Assembly (NCBI GenBank): GCA_035222895.1
Contig: JAVYIG010000165.1
Coordinates: 263,001-327,000 of the forward strand
Source of the DNA: Strongylocentrotus droebachiensis
Lineage: Eukaryota; Echinodermata; Echinoidea; Camarodonta; Strongylocentrotidae
Reading direction: 5' to 3'
Length of the DNA: 64,000 nt
The translations under genes were made by a program, and so were the position numbers. Each line of letters opens with the position of its first letter. The stretch's first letter is position 1. Below are positions 1-11,690 of the stretch, piece after piece. Below the pieces are notes generated by a model. That model was not told where the DNA came from and did not search any database. It saw only the letters and a program-made list of their open reading frames with translations.

Positions 1-200
1 CCCCCCCCCCCCCACACTTTTGGGACCGCATCCGTGTATCCAAAAGGGTTAATTTTAATGCGACAAAGTCTGGCCCGAGAATTGTAAAAAAAAAAAGGGG
101 TGTATATGACTTTTCACACGGAGATTTCTGTAAAAGGGGTGGGGTTTTTTTGTCTCTCTCTCTCTCTCTCTTTGGACCCCTGAGAAATTGAAAAATGGGG
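1..200 (-). mobile_element. Partial MITE, same family as the 16.6 kb element
   Basis: The first 200 bases read, on the minus strand, like the interior of the MITE at 16594-16989. Shared blocks include GACTTTGTCGCA-type sequence, a CGGGCC motif followed by AATTCTC, and an 'AAATCTCCG' block before a poly(C) tract. The outer end is cut by the window edge. A short (CT)n tract at 151-171 lies inside. No coding potential. Inferred from similarity by eye only. Confidence 0.45.
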
Positions 201-289
201 GTATAAAATATTTTGAATATCATTATAGATTGATTGGGTACATTAAGCAGTCTTCAACGTACCCTAAATAACACTGAATGGATGGGCAG

Positions 290-527
290 GGCCTTTCCAC
301 CTTGTAAATGTGCCCCCTTTTTCTTTCACCATAATTATGTACGCCTGCCATTACAGCGCTCCAGCATTTCAAGGAATTATTTCCTGCCAGGTAGCCATTT
401 ACCTCACTGAGGTCGAGTATGACAAAGGTAGATTAATGCCTTGCCAAAGGACATTAGTGCCGTGTCGGGGATCGAACCATGACTTTTGAATTACAAGTCA
501 AGTGCTTTAAACCATTCGACTACGACA
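290..527 (-). mobile_element. tRNA-derived SINE
   Basis: On the minus strand the element begins near 527 with a tRNA-like head: an A-box-like segment (GTAGTCGAATGGTTTAAAGC) and, about 40 nt later, a perfect B-box core (GGTTCGATCCCC, 468-479 on the plus strand). A conserved body follows, containing 'CCTTTGG..AAGGCATTAATCTACC' and 'CCTGGCAGGAAAT'. The same body occurs at 39.5-39.7 kb in the same orientation without the head. The head does not fold into a clean functional tRNA by eye, so this is a SINE and not a tRNA gene. Confidence 0.65.
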
Positions 528-1913
528 CATTTTTGTTGTAAATCACTGGACTTTCGACTTGAAAATGTGCAATCTGGGGCATACCTAAGAAGGAAATTTT
601 GACCTGACGACATGTACTAAAATGGGTAAGCGAGTCACGATTCGACCGACCGAGAATTTTTTTTTTTCTCCATGAACTCGGAAACATAATTATGAAAATA
701 TGCACCCCAAAATAACCTTCGCAAAATGTCATGCAAACTTTAATTATACCAAATACTATATTACAATGCCTACAATATATTAATATACTACGAGGTACCC
801 AGATGTAGAAACGAGGAAACGAAACGAACGAGCATGAAGAGGATGTGATGCAGTGGGTGTCATTCCCACGATTAGGGAGCTTTTGCAATATTGAGAGTTG
901 GCATCTCTGTAAACGGCACCATGTGGCCCCACAAACTACTAATTTAGTAATGACGTATTTTCAGTTATCTGGTATTGTATTATGATGAGGCTTTTCATCC
1001 ACCCACAATGATACGTTATCACTGCTATAAAACGAAATCAGTTGAATGGCTTACAACTATCTACTTTACACTGAGTTAATATACAATCAATAATATATTG
1101 TATCGATCAAAGTGTAATATACAAGAAATCATTATACAAACCAGCAAATCCTTCAATCTGTTCTCGACATATTTCTGTTAAATTAGAGTCTCCCTGATCG
1201 AACCAAAGAGTCGTCCGACAAACACGATGTTGTTCTGCACCATGTTTTAATGGGATGCTTTCATAATATACCTACAATGTCATAATGAGAATAAGTATCA
1301 TTGTCCATGAAAACAGTTACACAAGGTATTTGTGTTACTGTTAGTGGCCACTGAGGACCATTAGTGGCTATAAAAAAAACATGTGCTCTTCCTAATTTGG
1401 GAATGTGTCAGTTTGCAACAGAAATAGAGAAACGCGCATTTTGTTGAAAATCATGTGATATCACGAACATTTATAAATCACTTGTATCAGTTGTATGGAA
1501 TTGAAAATAAGTCCTCGAGCCCCCATCAGTACGCCTGTGGTCAACGGTAAATTCTTCTTACTACCCTTGTGGTTCTCTCCAGTTCTATAGCCCCATCTCC
1601 AATTTACTTAGGGAATGCGGTTTTCATAATTGTAATTAAGATGACAATTTTACGTTCAAACCCTTTGAGCAGGGAAGGGTTTCTGCCTCTTTCAATGGAT
1701 GGATACGCTAAAGTAGATTCTGTGATAATATTAATCATGATAAAAGCTGAGTATCCTTCACGCACGTTAAATAAAAATGAAAAGAGGAGAGATGTGTCCT
1801 CAACCATATCACTCAATTCAATTCCGCTAATTCCAATTTTCTTTTGGTTGGCGCATCGCTTTTATCATTGAGTGAACGGACGATTATCTTTGTGTTAGGT
1901 CCATGGTTGATCA
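528..1913. other. Non-coding, nothing recognised
   Basis: AT-rich sequence. The open frames present (up to about 120 codons) have low-complexity, residue-biased translations with no recognisable domain. I see no splice-consistent exon and no clear repeat. Confidence 0.5.
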
Positions 1914-2896
1914 TAAGTTTCAAGTTTCAAGTTTCAAGTTTATTTATCTTTCTTTCATAACACACATTATAAATATGACATGAATATAAAGGAGTGAACA
2001 GAATATGGCGTTACAATAGAAAGATGAGGTGACCTTGGTTGAAAGCAAGGCTTGTGGATTTAAGGTCCCTCATGAGTAGTTTAAGAGTATGTCCTAAAAG
2101 AACAAACTCGTCAAATAAAAAAATAAAAAAATTCGTACATTTAAATGCTTACAAAACTAAACTAACTAAACAACTGAGAAAATATTAAACATAAATAAGT
2201 AAAATAAAATCTACTGACTACTAAATAATGGCTATAGACAACAGGAACAGGAATATACTACGAGCAACAGGACTGAAACACAGACAAAAACTAAACAAGA
2301 CAGACAGATGAATAGATGTGAGAAACGGGAGTAGAATAATGCTGACCTATATAGCAAATAGTTTTCTTAAATATTGATCACAACTATAAATCTAGACGAT
2401 ATCGACTCAAATACAGTAACTTCAGTTTGCGCTTAAATACATAAATACTGACCGATTGCGCTATTCTTGGTTCAAGGGAATTCCAAAACCTAGGTCCAGT
2501 GGACCCCAAAGTAGTAAGGGCAAATTGCGTTCTAACAAGAGGTAAGTGATATGCTTGCGCCTGTCGTGTGGAATAACTATGAACTTGGTTATTTTTCTTA
2601 AATATTCCAGCCAAGGCTACTGGCAGTAGACCTGCATTCAATTCATACATTAGAGCTCCTAGTTGTACATGATAAATATCTTCAACTTTCAAAACACCAC
2701 TATTAAAAAAAAGAACATCTGTATGCGCAAGATAGTGAGTATTACAAACAATTCGTATTACTCTTTTCTGTACCAGTAGTAATTTATCCATTTGAGATTT
2801 GAATGAGTTGCCCCAAGCTAGCACACCATAGTGCAAATATGGCAAAATCAAAGTTGCGTACAACATATGTAAAATATTATAAGTGAGTTTAGCCAA
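1914..2896 (-). mobile_element. LINE 3' fragment (CR1/Jockey-like ORF2 C-terminus)
   Basis: An open frame of 170 codons on the minus strand (2384-2896) matches the C-terminal region after the catalytic core of a non-LTR reverse transcriptase. It has 'LILPYLHYGVLAWGN', then 'LLLVQKRVIRIV', and ends in a segment with 'GPRFWNSL'. The catalytic YxDD region is missing, so the copy is 5'-truncated. After the stop a 450-nt AT-rich 3' UTR ends in three to four copies of the heptamer CTTGAAA (plus strand TTTCAAG at 1917-1940), the kind of short-repeat tail seen in CR1/L2-type LINEs. Clade placement is tentative. Confidence 0.75.
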
Positions 2897-3660
2897 GGAG
2901 ATATCTCTTTAGGTCAGCATTGCATGGAAAGAGTAATGGATGACCCGTATTACCAAAGTGAGTGCATGAAATAAAGTCCTTCAGCATTTTGTTGTTGTTA
3001 AACGTTATACGCCAATCATGATAATTTAACCCTTGTCAATTTTTGTCATTAACTAATCTATTTTCCTTTTTAGTATGAGCTTTCATCATAAAAAGTTAAT
3101 TAACCTCTCTGTGTTATTTTTTTGTTTGTTTTGCTTTCCCTGTATTTTTTTTAAAAGTATTGTTATTATTATGAGTGCATGCCAGGTTACCAAATCCTGT
3201 CCTTCATTATTCGGGACCATCCTGACAACCCCGCTCGTGCAGTGGCATATAAAATTTAAAAAAATAAGGTAATAGTTACAGTAATGGTTATGAATCATTA
3301 TTATTATTATTATTATTCTCCTTTGTATTTTAGAAATGCTTAACAACTATTTCTTTTTTATTCTATTTTTGCTTAGTTGATGTTTGTTCTTTTCTTAGAG
3401 AGTACCAGCAGAAGTAAAAGCTTTAAAATGGCCTTAAATTGATCAAAGATATTCGTTTGATGTGATGACTCTTTTAGAGATCATGATGATGATGTGGAGG
3501 AGGAGGAGGATGCCTGAAGATGAGCGGACGCAACAATGGGTTGCAGGCCAATCCATTGTTGTCTTTTCTGAACGATCCGGTGCGCCTTCTCCTGTGTAGA
3601 TGTGTATAAGAAATGTTTTAATGCTACGTTTTTCTACCTGGTTTCTTATTTTGCCTTTTA
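2897..3660. other. Non-coding, nothing recognised
   Basis: AT-rich sequence with a short (ATT)n run near 3297-3316 and a (GAT)n/(GGA)n patch at 3484-3511. The two overlapping antisense frames at 3075-3346 look like shadows of low-complexity sequence. Confidence 0.4.
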
Positions 3661-3677
3661 AAACTCTCTCTCCCCCC

Positions 3678-3746
<69 letters not shown>

Positions 3747-4157
3747 TCTCTCTTTCTACCTCCCTTCCTATTTCTCGCTTTTCTCTCTTCTTCCCCCTCT
3801 CTCTCTCTCTCTTTCTTCTATCCCCTTCTCTATATCTCTGTCTCTCCCTCTTTTCTCTCTCTCTTCTCTCTTTCTCTCTCTTCCCTCTCCCCACCCCTCT
3901 CTTTCTATACCTCTCTCTCTCTCTCCCTATCTCTCGCTTCTCCTCTCTCTTTCTATCTTCATCTCTCTTCGTCTCTCTTCCTAACTCACTCTCTCTTCCT
4001 TCTCTCTCCCTCATTCCCATCCGTATCTCCCCTTCCCTCTCTCTCCCTCTCCTCTCTCTCTTTCTTTTTACCCTCCTCTTTTCTGTCCCTCTCTTTCCCT
4101 CTCACCACTCTATCTCTCTCTCTCTCTCTCTTGTCATTTCTCTCCTTCTCGATTTAG
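3661..4157. repeat. Pyrimidine tract: poly(C) plus (CT)n microsatellite
   Basis: A 16-base C run is followed by about 55 bp of nearly pure (CT)n and then about 420 bp of CT-rich sequence with interruptions. Long open frames on both strands here (185 codons Ser/Leu/Pro; 120 codons Arg/Glu) are by-products of the simple sequence. A polypurine/polypyrimidine mirror tract of this length can form triplex DNA in principle. Confidence 0.9.
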
Positions 4158-4179
4158 CAAGGCGTTGAATATTACATTG

Positions 4180-4380
4180 TAACCATCTTTTCATGTGCGT
4201 AAAATAACTTGTCATTCTTAAGTGTATATATTTTGGTTCAATTTTGTTTACAATATTCAATTCATTGTAAATCAACCATTATGAGTTCCTGATCTTTACG
4301 TGTTGATGTTTTAAACCGAATAAATAAATAAATAAATAAATAAATGATGATGATGATGATGATGATGATAATGATTGATG
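4180..4380 (+). mobile_element. LINE 3' end with (AAAT)n tail
   Basis: The segment before the (AAAT)n run at 4318-4344 is the reverse complement of 26043-26180 nearly base for base: 'ATATTTTGGTTCAATTTTG', 'CAACCATTATGAGTTCCTG', 'TTTACGTGTTGATG'. Two copies in opposite orientations, each ending at an (AAAT)n tail, are what 3'-truncated retroposons leave. A (GATGAT)n microsatellite follows immediately. No coding part remains. Confidence 0.6.
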
Positions 4381-4526
4381 ATGAGGAGAAGAAGGAAGAG
4401 GATATAAAGGACATGATAGTGATAATGATGAGTAGGAGGAGAAGGAGGAGGAAGAAGATATATTAGGCCCGTTCACACAACAATCAGTGCCATCTGGATC
4501 GCGATTCAAAGATCTAAAAAAAAAAA

Positions 4527-4643
4527 ACAGAGTTGCCACAAAAGACTTAACTCCGTTTCGGTGAAGATCAGCCAGGTCTTTCGTCTACTTTGTGAATGGC
4601 TGATTGTCAACGAAACGGAGTTAAGTCTTTTGTCAACTCTGTT
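4527..4643. mobile_element. Short foldback (hairpin) element
   Basis: Two arms of about 45 bp are near-perfect inverted copies around a 20-nt loop. The left arm has 'AGACTTAACTCCGTTTCG' and the right arm 'CGAAACGGAGTTAAGTCT', and both ends read ACAGAGTTG/CAACTCTGT. The 'GACTTAACTCC' core also occurs in the TIRs of the element at 39868-40124, suggesting a related MITE family. Confidence 0.6.
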
Positions 4644-5194
4644 CGTTGCAACGGCAAGAAGCCAGTAAAAACGAACCTGTTTGATCAAATTATGGAAATG
4701 CAAGCATTACTTCAAACAAACGTGACTTTGTTATTCCTGGCTCATTTTTCCTGATTGAGGTCTTATATGAAAGGGCAGAAATTGAACTTTCTAGAAAGGT
4801 AATTTTCCCTTTAAAATTCAGATACCGCCCGCCAAATGACTTTTTGGTTTCCTCTGTTCAAATTGCTTTTAATCAGTCATGCGTGAAATATGCATCATAT
4901 GAGTTGCATCAAATTGAAGAGGAGGATCTAAGCTTTCCAAATATGTGTCATTTATTAATTATAATTGTAATTAAGTCATAATAAAACATCGATGATTCTC
5001 GGTTTCGTTTTTTCTGGGACGCACTGTATATAATATACATTTTTAAGAGAAACATACCTTGTCAATGAAAGCAATTTTTTTTTTCTTTTCTTTTCTTTTT
5101 TTTTTCTTTCCCTTTCCCTCTCATTTTCCTCTCCCCCTTTTCTCATTTTTACCGACAGCAGCCCAATTTTACCGTCAACATTCTGACAAGTGGG

Positions 5195-5400
5195 GGTATC
5201 GCACCCCCCCCCCCCCCTCACATACACACAGGGTCGGATCCAGTCGGCGGCAGGGGAGGGGGCCCAATTCGTGAGAAAATATTTAGCGGTGAAACAGCCG
5301 GCCGATAATTCGCTCAGTGTGGTGGGGGGGGGGGGGGGGTTGTGACCACTATTTTTTTTTTGGCCCACGAAAATTTAAAAAAATCGCACCCCCCCCCCCC
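5195..5400. repeat. Poly(C)/poly(G) tracts
   Basis: Three homopolymer runs of about 14-18 bases occur here: C at 5203-5217, G at 5324-5338, C at 5390-5402. They lie in or beside the hAT-like MITE at 5229-5507. Run lengths should be treated as uncertain in any assembly. Confidence 0.7.
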
Positions 5401-5507
5401 CCTTGAGCTCAAGGGGAGGGGGCCAATCTCCCCCCAAAAAGGTTAAATTAACGTTTTTTACACGTTTTTTTTCCCCAGGGGAGGGGGCCCCCCTGGATCC
5501 GCCACTG
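5229..5507. mobile_element. hAT-like MITE
   Basis: The left end CAGGGTCGGATCCAG matches the reverse complement of the right end (CAGTGGCGGATCCAGG). The flanks 'catacaca' and 'cacacaca' agree at 7 of 8 positions, as expected for an 8-bp target-site duplication in a CA-rich site. The same terminal sequence bounds the 4.3 kb insertion in the P450 exon at 17621-21951. No transposase is encoded. Confidence 0.55.
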
Positions 5508-6100
5508 CACACACACACACACATACCCCCTTTAGCGACGCCCCTGGGTGGGGATTGCATGTGCAAGATTAGGGCCTATATTTACAAAGCACTCCACAAT
5601 ACGGTAATCACATCTGTTTTTAAATACAGTAGGCCCTATACGTGTACTTCAACTAGCGATCGAGTGGAGTGTAGAAAATGTATGGCGACAGCGAAAACGT
5701 TTCGCATAAGAAAATAGATCGATAGCAGCTAGGTGAGAGATGGGAGTTATACTTACATTTTGATGAGCGTGCATGCATTAAAGATTTAATTGCTAATTTC
5801 GAGAGGCATATGATGGGCATATCTCATCAGGTCAGGCGTAACAACAACGTGCTTTAATATTCTCTGACTGATGACTTTATGACTGCATTACTCGTATCAT
5901 CTCTCAGACTTGATTTTGTTGGACAAAACGAAGCAAGAACTATTCGATAGCTGGCAGACAGGGGAGGAGAATACGCTCTACCCGTTATTTTCTCTATTTC
6001 CATTAAACCGGTATTCTAGGAAAACAATATATTCTGCCCGTTTGTATTAAGACGTTATTTTGTGTGCTGGCCTTTATTATATCAAGCGCCCAAACTGATA

Positions 6101-7225
6101 ATGGATGTTTCATCTAACCTTGATTTGAACTCAGAGGAAAATTCTGAAAATAAACATTATTTAGTGGTAGTCATCGACGTCGTACTAATATTTATCATCA
6201 TCGCATCCATTGCCGGGAATCTATTAGTATGTTTATCTGTTGGATTGGATACTATCTTACGCAAACCAAGTAATGTGTTCATAGCATCATTGGCTGTAGC
6301 TGACCTATTGGTAGCCGTTCTTGTCATGCCCTTCTCGCTGTCCACTAACATTGTCCATCGGAACATCTTCAGTCCTATATTCTGCAAGACCTGGATATCT
6401 TTTGATGTCATGCTTTGTTCGACATCTGTGATCCATCTCTGTGTGATTAGTCTTGACCGTTACTTCCATATCAAGGAACCATTTAAATACAAACGATGGA
6501 TGACAAACAAACTTGCTCTGGTGATAAGTATCAAAGTATGGATGTTCAAGGCTCTGTGCGCATTCGTGCCGATATTTTTAGGTAAATTCAAAGTAGAACG
6601 ATTTTCAGATGACACTCTGAACGCTACAAAAATAATTGATGACGAGGAAGGGAATCTTACGGGTTGGCATTTATCAGGATTTATCTTCTGCGACCATGCC
6701 TTCAACAAGACATATGCAACCATTACTGCATTTGTCGATTTTTTAATCCCGAGCTCGATTCTTATTTTCGTTTACGCGCGAATATTTCATCTCATTCAAA
6801 CGCGCTCTAAAAACTTACGTCAGGGTCGTCTAACACAAGGCAAATCGGATGATGAGAACAACGCAAGGTCACAAACATACTTCCGGGTCAACAGTCAGCA
6901 TCAATCTCACCACAAAGCTGCTCTCATGCTTGGTATAATCATTGGCCTTTTCTTGATTTGCTGGACGCCATTTTTCCTCAATCTTCTTGTATGCTCCTTT
7001 CAGAAGTGTGTCTCTTTCTCCTCGAAGACAGATGAAATATTAACATGGCTAGGATATCTCAACTCATGTATGAACCCAATTGTGTATTCTATTTCTAATC
7101 CTGAGTTCCGCCAATCGTTTAAGAATATTATTCATCACAAACCAAAGTCTTGGATGTTATCTAGAACACGCAGTTTATCATTACAATACAGACGCAATGC
7201 ACGTACTGTTGAGTCAAAGTGTTAG
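6101..7225 (+). CDS. Rhodopsin-class GPCR, biogenic-amine-type (single exon)
   Basis: An intact 374-residue seven-transmembrane receptor of class A, expected in the plasma membrane. Landmarks: N40 (1.50), LAVAD with D68 (2.50), C95 and C197 (TM3-ECL2 disulfide), D102 (3.32, the amine-binding aspartate), DRY at 119-121, W147 (4.50), P217 (5.50), Y225 (5.58), CWTPFF at 287-292 with W288, F291 and F292, W316 and Y319 (7.40, 7.43), and NPIVY at 325-329. This set is the signature of dopamine, serotonin, octopamine and trace-amine receptors. N-glycosylation sequons are at 174, 185 and 202. Position 5.46 is Asp (D213) and 5.42 is Thr, not the usual TM5 serines, so the ligand cannot be named. ATG 6101 has A at -3 and G at +4; the frame is open a little further upstream but without an ATG. 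No introns; intronless GPCRs are common in echinoderm-type genomes. Confidence 0.92.
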   Translation: MDVSSNLDLNSEENSENKHYLVVVIDVVLIFIIIASIAGNLLVCLSVGLDTILRKPSNVFIASLAVADLLVAVLVMPFSLSTNIVHRNIFSPIFCKTWISFDVMLCSTSVIHLCVISLDRYFHIKEPFKYKRWMTNKLALVISIKVWMFKALCAFVPIFLGKFKVERFSDDTLNATKIIDDEEGNLTGWHLSGFIFCDHAFNKTYATITAFVDFLIPSSILIFVYARIFHLIQTRSKNLRQGRLTQGKSDDENNARSQTYFRVNSQHQSHHKAALMLGIIIGLFLICWTPFFLNLLVCSFQKCVSFSSKTDEILTWLGYLNSCMNPIVYSISNPEFRQSFKNIIHHKPKSWMLSRTRSLSLQYRRNARTVESKC

Positions 7226-7694
7226 ATAGCCTTCTATCACAAGCTGGGACTAGACATGGAAAACAGATCGTCAACTGTCAATATCACCTTCAAACCAGCA
7301 ATCGGCCTGTTTATATTTGTTTCCAAGAGTCTTAAAGAAAAATGTGTATCGTAACATTTTGAAGTTTGGTAATAGCAAATTGATAGATTGCGGATGTGTG
7401 ATATTAGGACTAATCTGATGTAATGGCCTGTCGTGATTTTGTTGACGAACAACGATCCAATGTTTTAATAGTTCCATCATCATTACCTTATATACAATAT
7501 ACCCTAACATGCGACCTACGTAATATTGGGAATTTATAGAGAAATCAAGCAGAGTGCTATCAATGATCTATCGTTATGATTTACAGTGAAATCCCACATG
7601 GATTTTCATGCTGCCCATGTAAAAGTTATTTGTTTCGATTTCTCTTTAATTTCTTCATTGATTACTTTTAAACTCATTTAGTTATAATACGAGG

Positions 7695-7700
7695 AATAAA
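7695..7700 (+). terminator. Candidate poly(A) signal of the GPCR gene
   Basis: An AATAAA hexamer lies about 470 nt after the GPCR stop codon, in AT-rich DNA with no better hexamer nearer the stop. A second one is at about 8192. Position only; there is no transcript evidence. Confidence 0.3.
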
Positions 7701-9211
7701 CATAAATATCATATATGGGTTTTTGAAAAATCTTATTCAATATTTTCTTTCAGACATAAAGCACCAACAATATGGAATACTTTACCAAATAGCATAACAT
7801 CTATAATGAATTACAATGGATTTAAACGAAGTGGAAAGCAGCATGCGATTTTGAGTAGAATACTTTTCCACTTTATATATATTGTGTATGTGTGTATTTG
7901 TAGGGCATGTTTGGTTATTGTTTGATTCTGTTGTTATACGAGTTTTTTCTGGGGCAAAACAAGGTTTATGTAATTTCAAATCTTTATTATGTTCATCACA
8001 TTTTGTTTAATTATTTTTGGGAGATATCTCGGCAAACTCATTTCTTTGGGTTTTTATAACTTCCCTTTTTCCATTATTGTTTAATATGTTAATGTACCAT
8101 GTATATTCTAATGAAATATTTTGCATGTTATTTACAGTACTTTTTGCAAATTTGTGTGTTCTTGTAATGTGATTTTTTTTTAATGGAAATGAATAAACTT
8201 AATTGCAATTACTTCTGTGGCAAAAAAACACATCAAAAACGGATCATATCACTGCAAACCCTACTATGTTCCAAAATAAACAAGAGCAAAAGCCAGATCT
8301 ATTTGGATAAGGCTTAACATTACTCATTAAAAGTCAGTGTCAGTGTCAGACATGGAGAGAGATCGGTTCATCTTCGATATTGGTTTGCATAGCTGTCAAC
8401 CTCTATTCATCAGTTTCATGCAAATAATAGGATTTGCTGATTTGCATTGCCATCTATTACACAATTTACGCCCATTTATTTAATGGGCGTACCATACCAT
8501 AATGTAAAATGTATTTGCTCATTTTCAGACAAGTCGTAGCTAACATTAAGCATTTTTAGCGTGATTTCATCTTATTCGTTTAGTGTTAACAATGATTTTG
8601 ATTAACTACCTCTTCGTTTAAAATAAAATAATTTTAAACACGATGATTGGCCGACTATAAATTTTACATTTCCGTATAATATATGCCTGTGAAAGAACTA
8701 ACATGTATTCACTAGAATAATCAGATGTCTGTGTCGTGAAACAATAATACAAGTGAATAAATGTAGTCTTGTTTCGTTATGGGTTTTTCTCCCCAAGAGT
8801 TCGCCCCCTTCCCCCATTCACTCTCTCTCTCTCTCTCTCTCTCTTTTCGTCATGTTTGATTTTAGAGTATTGATTATAAGCCTATAAATGACATGCTAAA
8901 ACAATTGAAATGCCTAATCAGTACCCGAATATCATAATTAGATTTGTTTTTGATGTAATGATAGAGAAATATTGTTGCGTAAGTAAAGCGTGAAAATAAT
9001 TTGTAAAGAAAAAAAGCTTTCATGAAAAAAGAAAAAGCTAGACTATCTACATCTTTTCAAACTGAAATTTCATCAACAACAAAAATCAACAAAAAATCTG
9101 AGATACACCGATAATGATACTCGACTGCGCTTAACAATGTGACAAGGACTAAGGCAAAAATTACACTGATAGCATTATGTTCAATCATATCTTGTATAAG
9201 GAAAAGGACAT

Positions 9212-9415
9212 TTGGACCGGTCTTTGATTTTTTTTTTTTTTTTTGTTTTGTTTTAATAACCGTTTTTTTAGAGAAAAAAGATACTAAAGCATGTCAAAAC
9301 TGAGAAATATCAGCCCAAAGAGGAAGAAGAAGAAAAAAAAGTTAAAAATTTCCGACCGACCGACCCATGCTTTGGCACCTAAAGGGCAATACAACATTTT
9401 TTTTTATAGGCCTAA
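9212..9415 (-). mobile_element. MITE copy (TTAGGCC family), partly decayed
   Basis: Matches the complete copy at 51619-51873 through 'CCGACCGACC', 'GGCACCTAAAGGGCAATAC' and the terminal AGGCCTAA followed by TA. The distal end has lost its TIR. A third copy is at 36818-36974. Confidence 0.6.
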
Positions 9416-10247
9416 TACACCGACACACTGTCCTCATTCTGATCTTGTTCTCTGACGGTGAGAGCATTCACCTCTCTATAATACTATAAATCAACTTGAA
9501 TCTACAACAATACTCTCAATGTATGCAACACTAATTTACTGGAATGAGGCATGAGGCCGGAGTATTGTCAATCTGATGTTAACAAGAATTAACCTCATCA
9601 ATGTAATGTGTATAGTTTCGATTCATGGAATTACCAATTATTTATCATAAGAGGACCGGAGACAAAGCAAAAGGCCTATATGTTATAATGCATTTTGTAG
9701 GAGAGTTTGTAGAACGGAAAACAGAAAAATACATGTGTACGGGCGAAATTGCAATCGCTCGGAAAATATATTGGCAGTGATTCTAGGGGATTTATCTCAC
9801 GGAAGGTAATTTATTGTTCGGCACCTTCACACCCACTCACCCAGTTAGCAACCTATTTTTAACAAATGAAAGGGATCGTTCAATTCCACTCCTGAGCAAG
9901 TTCTGGGTGGCCGGTGACTTACTTCACGATTCTGGTTAGAAATATTTGCTCATGCACGCTTTGCCCCCCAAAAAATCACCTTGCAAATAGTTAAAGCATC
10001 AATCCAAGACTTCAAATAGTCATTCCATTAATTTCTGGACTATACATTTTTTTTCAACTTACATGAATCTGCCTGATGCTGATTCTAAACAGGCTAATTC
10101 ACGTAAACAATGCTATCTTAGCTGTCATAGTATTATTATGCTAGGCCTCCATCTTGTCGTTACCACGTCTAGGTGAGGATTGATTATAAGCTGACTACAC
10201 TCACAAAAATGATTTACCAAACACCATGTTTTAAATGTAGCGTATCC

Positions 10248-10676
10248 CTTTTGCAGCCAAAATCACATCATGTAGAACTTTGCAGGAATTATAAATTTGT
10301 CACGGTTGTCTTACCTGTAAAGGTACTATATAGGCTATGTCCAATTTGCAGGCCAAACAAAAATGAAAAGATTAAATTCAACCGGCATTTGAAATTTCAA
10401 ACAAATGTGATGACGTGTAACTTTGTAGTCTGATAACCTTGTCAGTTACTGTAATCATTATTTTTGAATTATGAAACAATATTTCTTTTATGTATATTTT
10501 GTTATCTGTACTATATCTGCATGTGAAATGTGAAACCAATAAACTCAAACTCAAACTCAAATTTGATACTAATTTAGAACTTCCCTCGTTTAAATCTCAC
10601 AGATAGGACATGGGCCTACTTGAGATATTCATAACTTCTGCAAAGTTCTACATAATTTGATGTTGGCTGCAAATGG
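10248..10676. mobile_element. Inverted-repeat element interrupted by a LINE-like tail
   Basis: The left arm (10248-10301, with 'TTTGCAGCC' and 'GTAGAACTTTGCAG') is an inverted copy, about 80% identical by eye, of 10621-10676. Between the arms, 10433-10561 ends in three AAACTC repeats after an AT-rich stretch with AATAAA, resembling a short LINE or SINE 3' end inserted in the plus orientation. Confidence 0.45.
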
Positions 10677-11580
10677 GACATTGTACCTTTAATAATGAAG
10701 ATGTATGGTAATGTCCAGTCACACTGTGACGCCTCTATTTAAATGAACAAAAACGATTTGTCATCTCTTTTTCGCCTCCCGGCAAAATAATTTTCGAGAA
10801 CCACATTTATTTGTCATTCGTCTCGATTCCCAGGGGCATGGCGATATTCATGAACACCCTATAATTGCCAAGGCGCCCCCTCCAATTCAGACGATACACA
10901 AGGAAATTCATCACCTCAACTTAACATTTAAAACCATTCATAAAATCATGAATATGAAAAGCTATTTTCCCCCTACAAAATGCCCAAATACTCCGATTCA
11001 TGCACTATTGACACAGGGTAAGAAGTATAAGTTAACAATGTACCGGATCGTTTTGGAAAAGCTTAACAATAAACCAGTTCCGAATACTCAGATCGTTTTG
11101 GTTCGCTGAAAGAGATTGCCTCGATCAGTGTGACTGGGGCTTGTTCTAGAGCAACTAAGATGCTTTGTCAGAAATCATGTATAAAGGTTTGAACGAGGGG
11201 GAAATAACGTAGGCATGTTAATAAACGTGCCTCAGACGGCTTTCTCAGACGGCTCAGAAGTGCTGTCTTGTCTCTTCCGTAATTCGACAGAATTGGCGAC
11301 TACATCACCAATAAATATCTAATTGAGAAAATGAGTTATTTATTGGACTGAGACGTTCGGAGGACACGCTCCTGCAAGCGAGTAAAGTTTAGCAATCCAT
11401 TTAGAGCAGGAGATGTAACCCTTCAAAATGTACACGGAGTCATTATCTCGGAATACTACTAAAATTGATATTTCTATATTACGCATTTTGGCAATAATGT
11501 GATTCTCATTTTGACGTGAACAGTATAAAATTGTGCATTGTAAAGCTTATTGTCTAGTCTTCACCTCGTGTGATTGATTG

Positions 11581-11690
11581 CTCTTGTGTGTGCGTGTGCA
11601 TGAGTGCGTGCGCGTGTGCGCGCGTGTGTATGTGTGTTACATGTGTGTGTGTGTGTGCGTGGGTGTGCGCGCGTGTGTGTACGTTTGTTT
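11581..11690. repeat. (TG)n microsatellite with CG steps
   Basis: About 110 bp of alternating purine-pyrimidine, mostly TG with several GCGCGTGTG stretches. Such sequence can adopt Z-DNA. No adjacent gene is recognised. Confidence 0.85.

Noticed and set aside
431..527. tRNA gene on the minus strand
   Set aside because: A- and B-box-like segments are present but the acceptor and anticodon stems do not pair well by eye, and SINE body follows directly.
3600..4157. 185-codon Ser/Leu/Pro-rich frame and antisense Arg/Glu-rich frame
   Set aside because: Produced by the (CT)n tract; no domain, and frames are open on both strands only because the dinucleotide lacks stops.
10173..10433. 86-codon plus-strand frame
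   Set aside because: Overlaps one arm of an inverted repeat and ends in a LINE-like tail.
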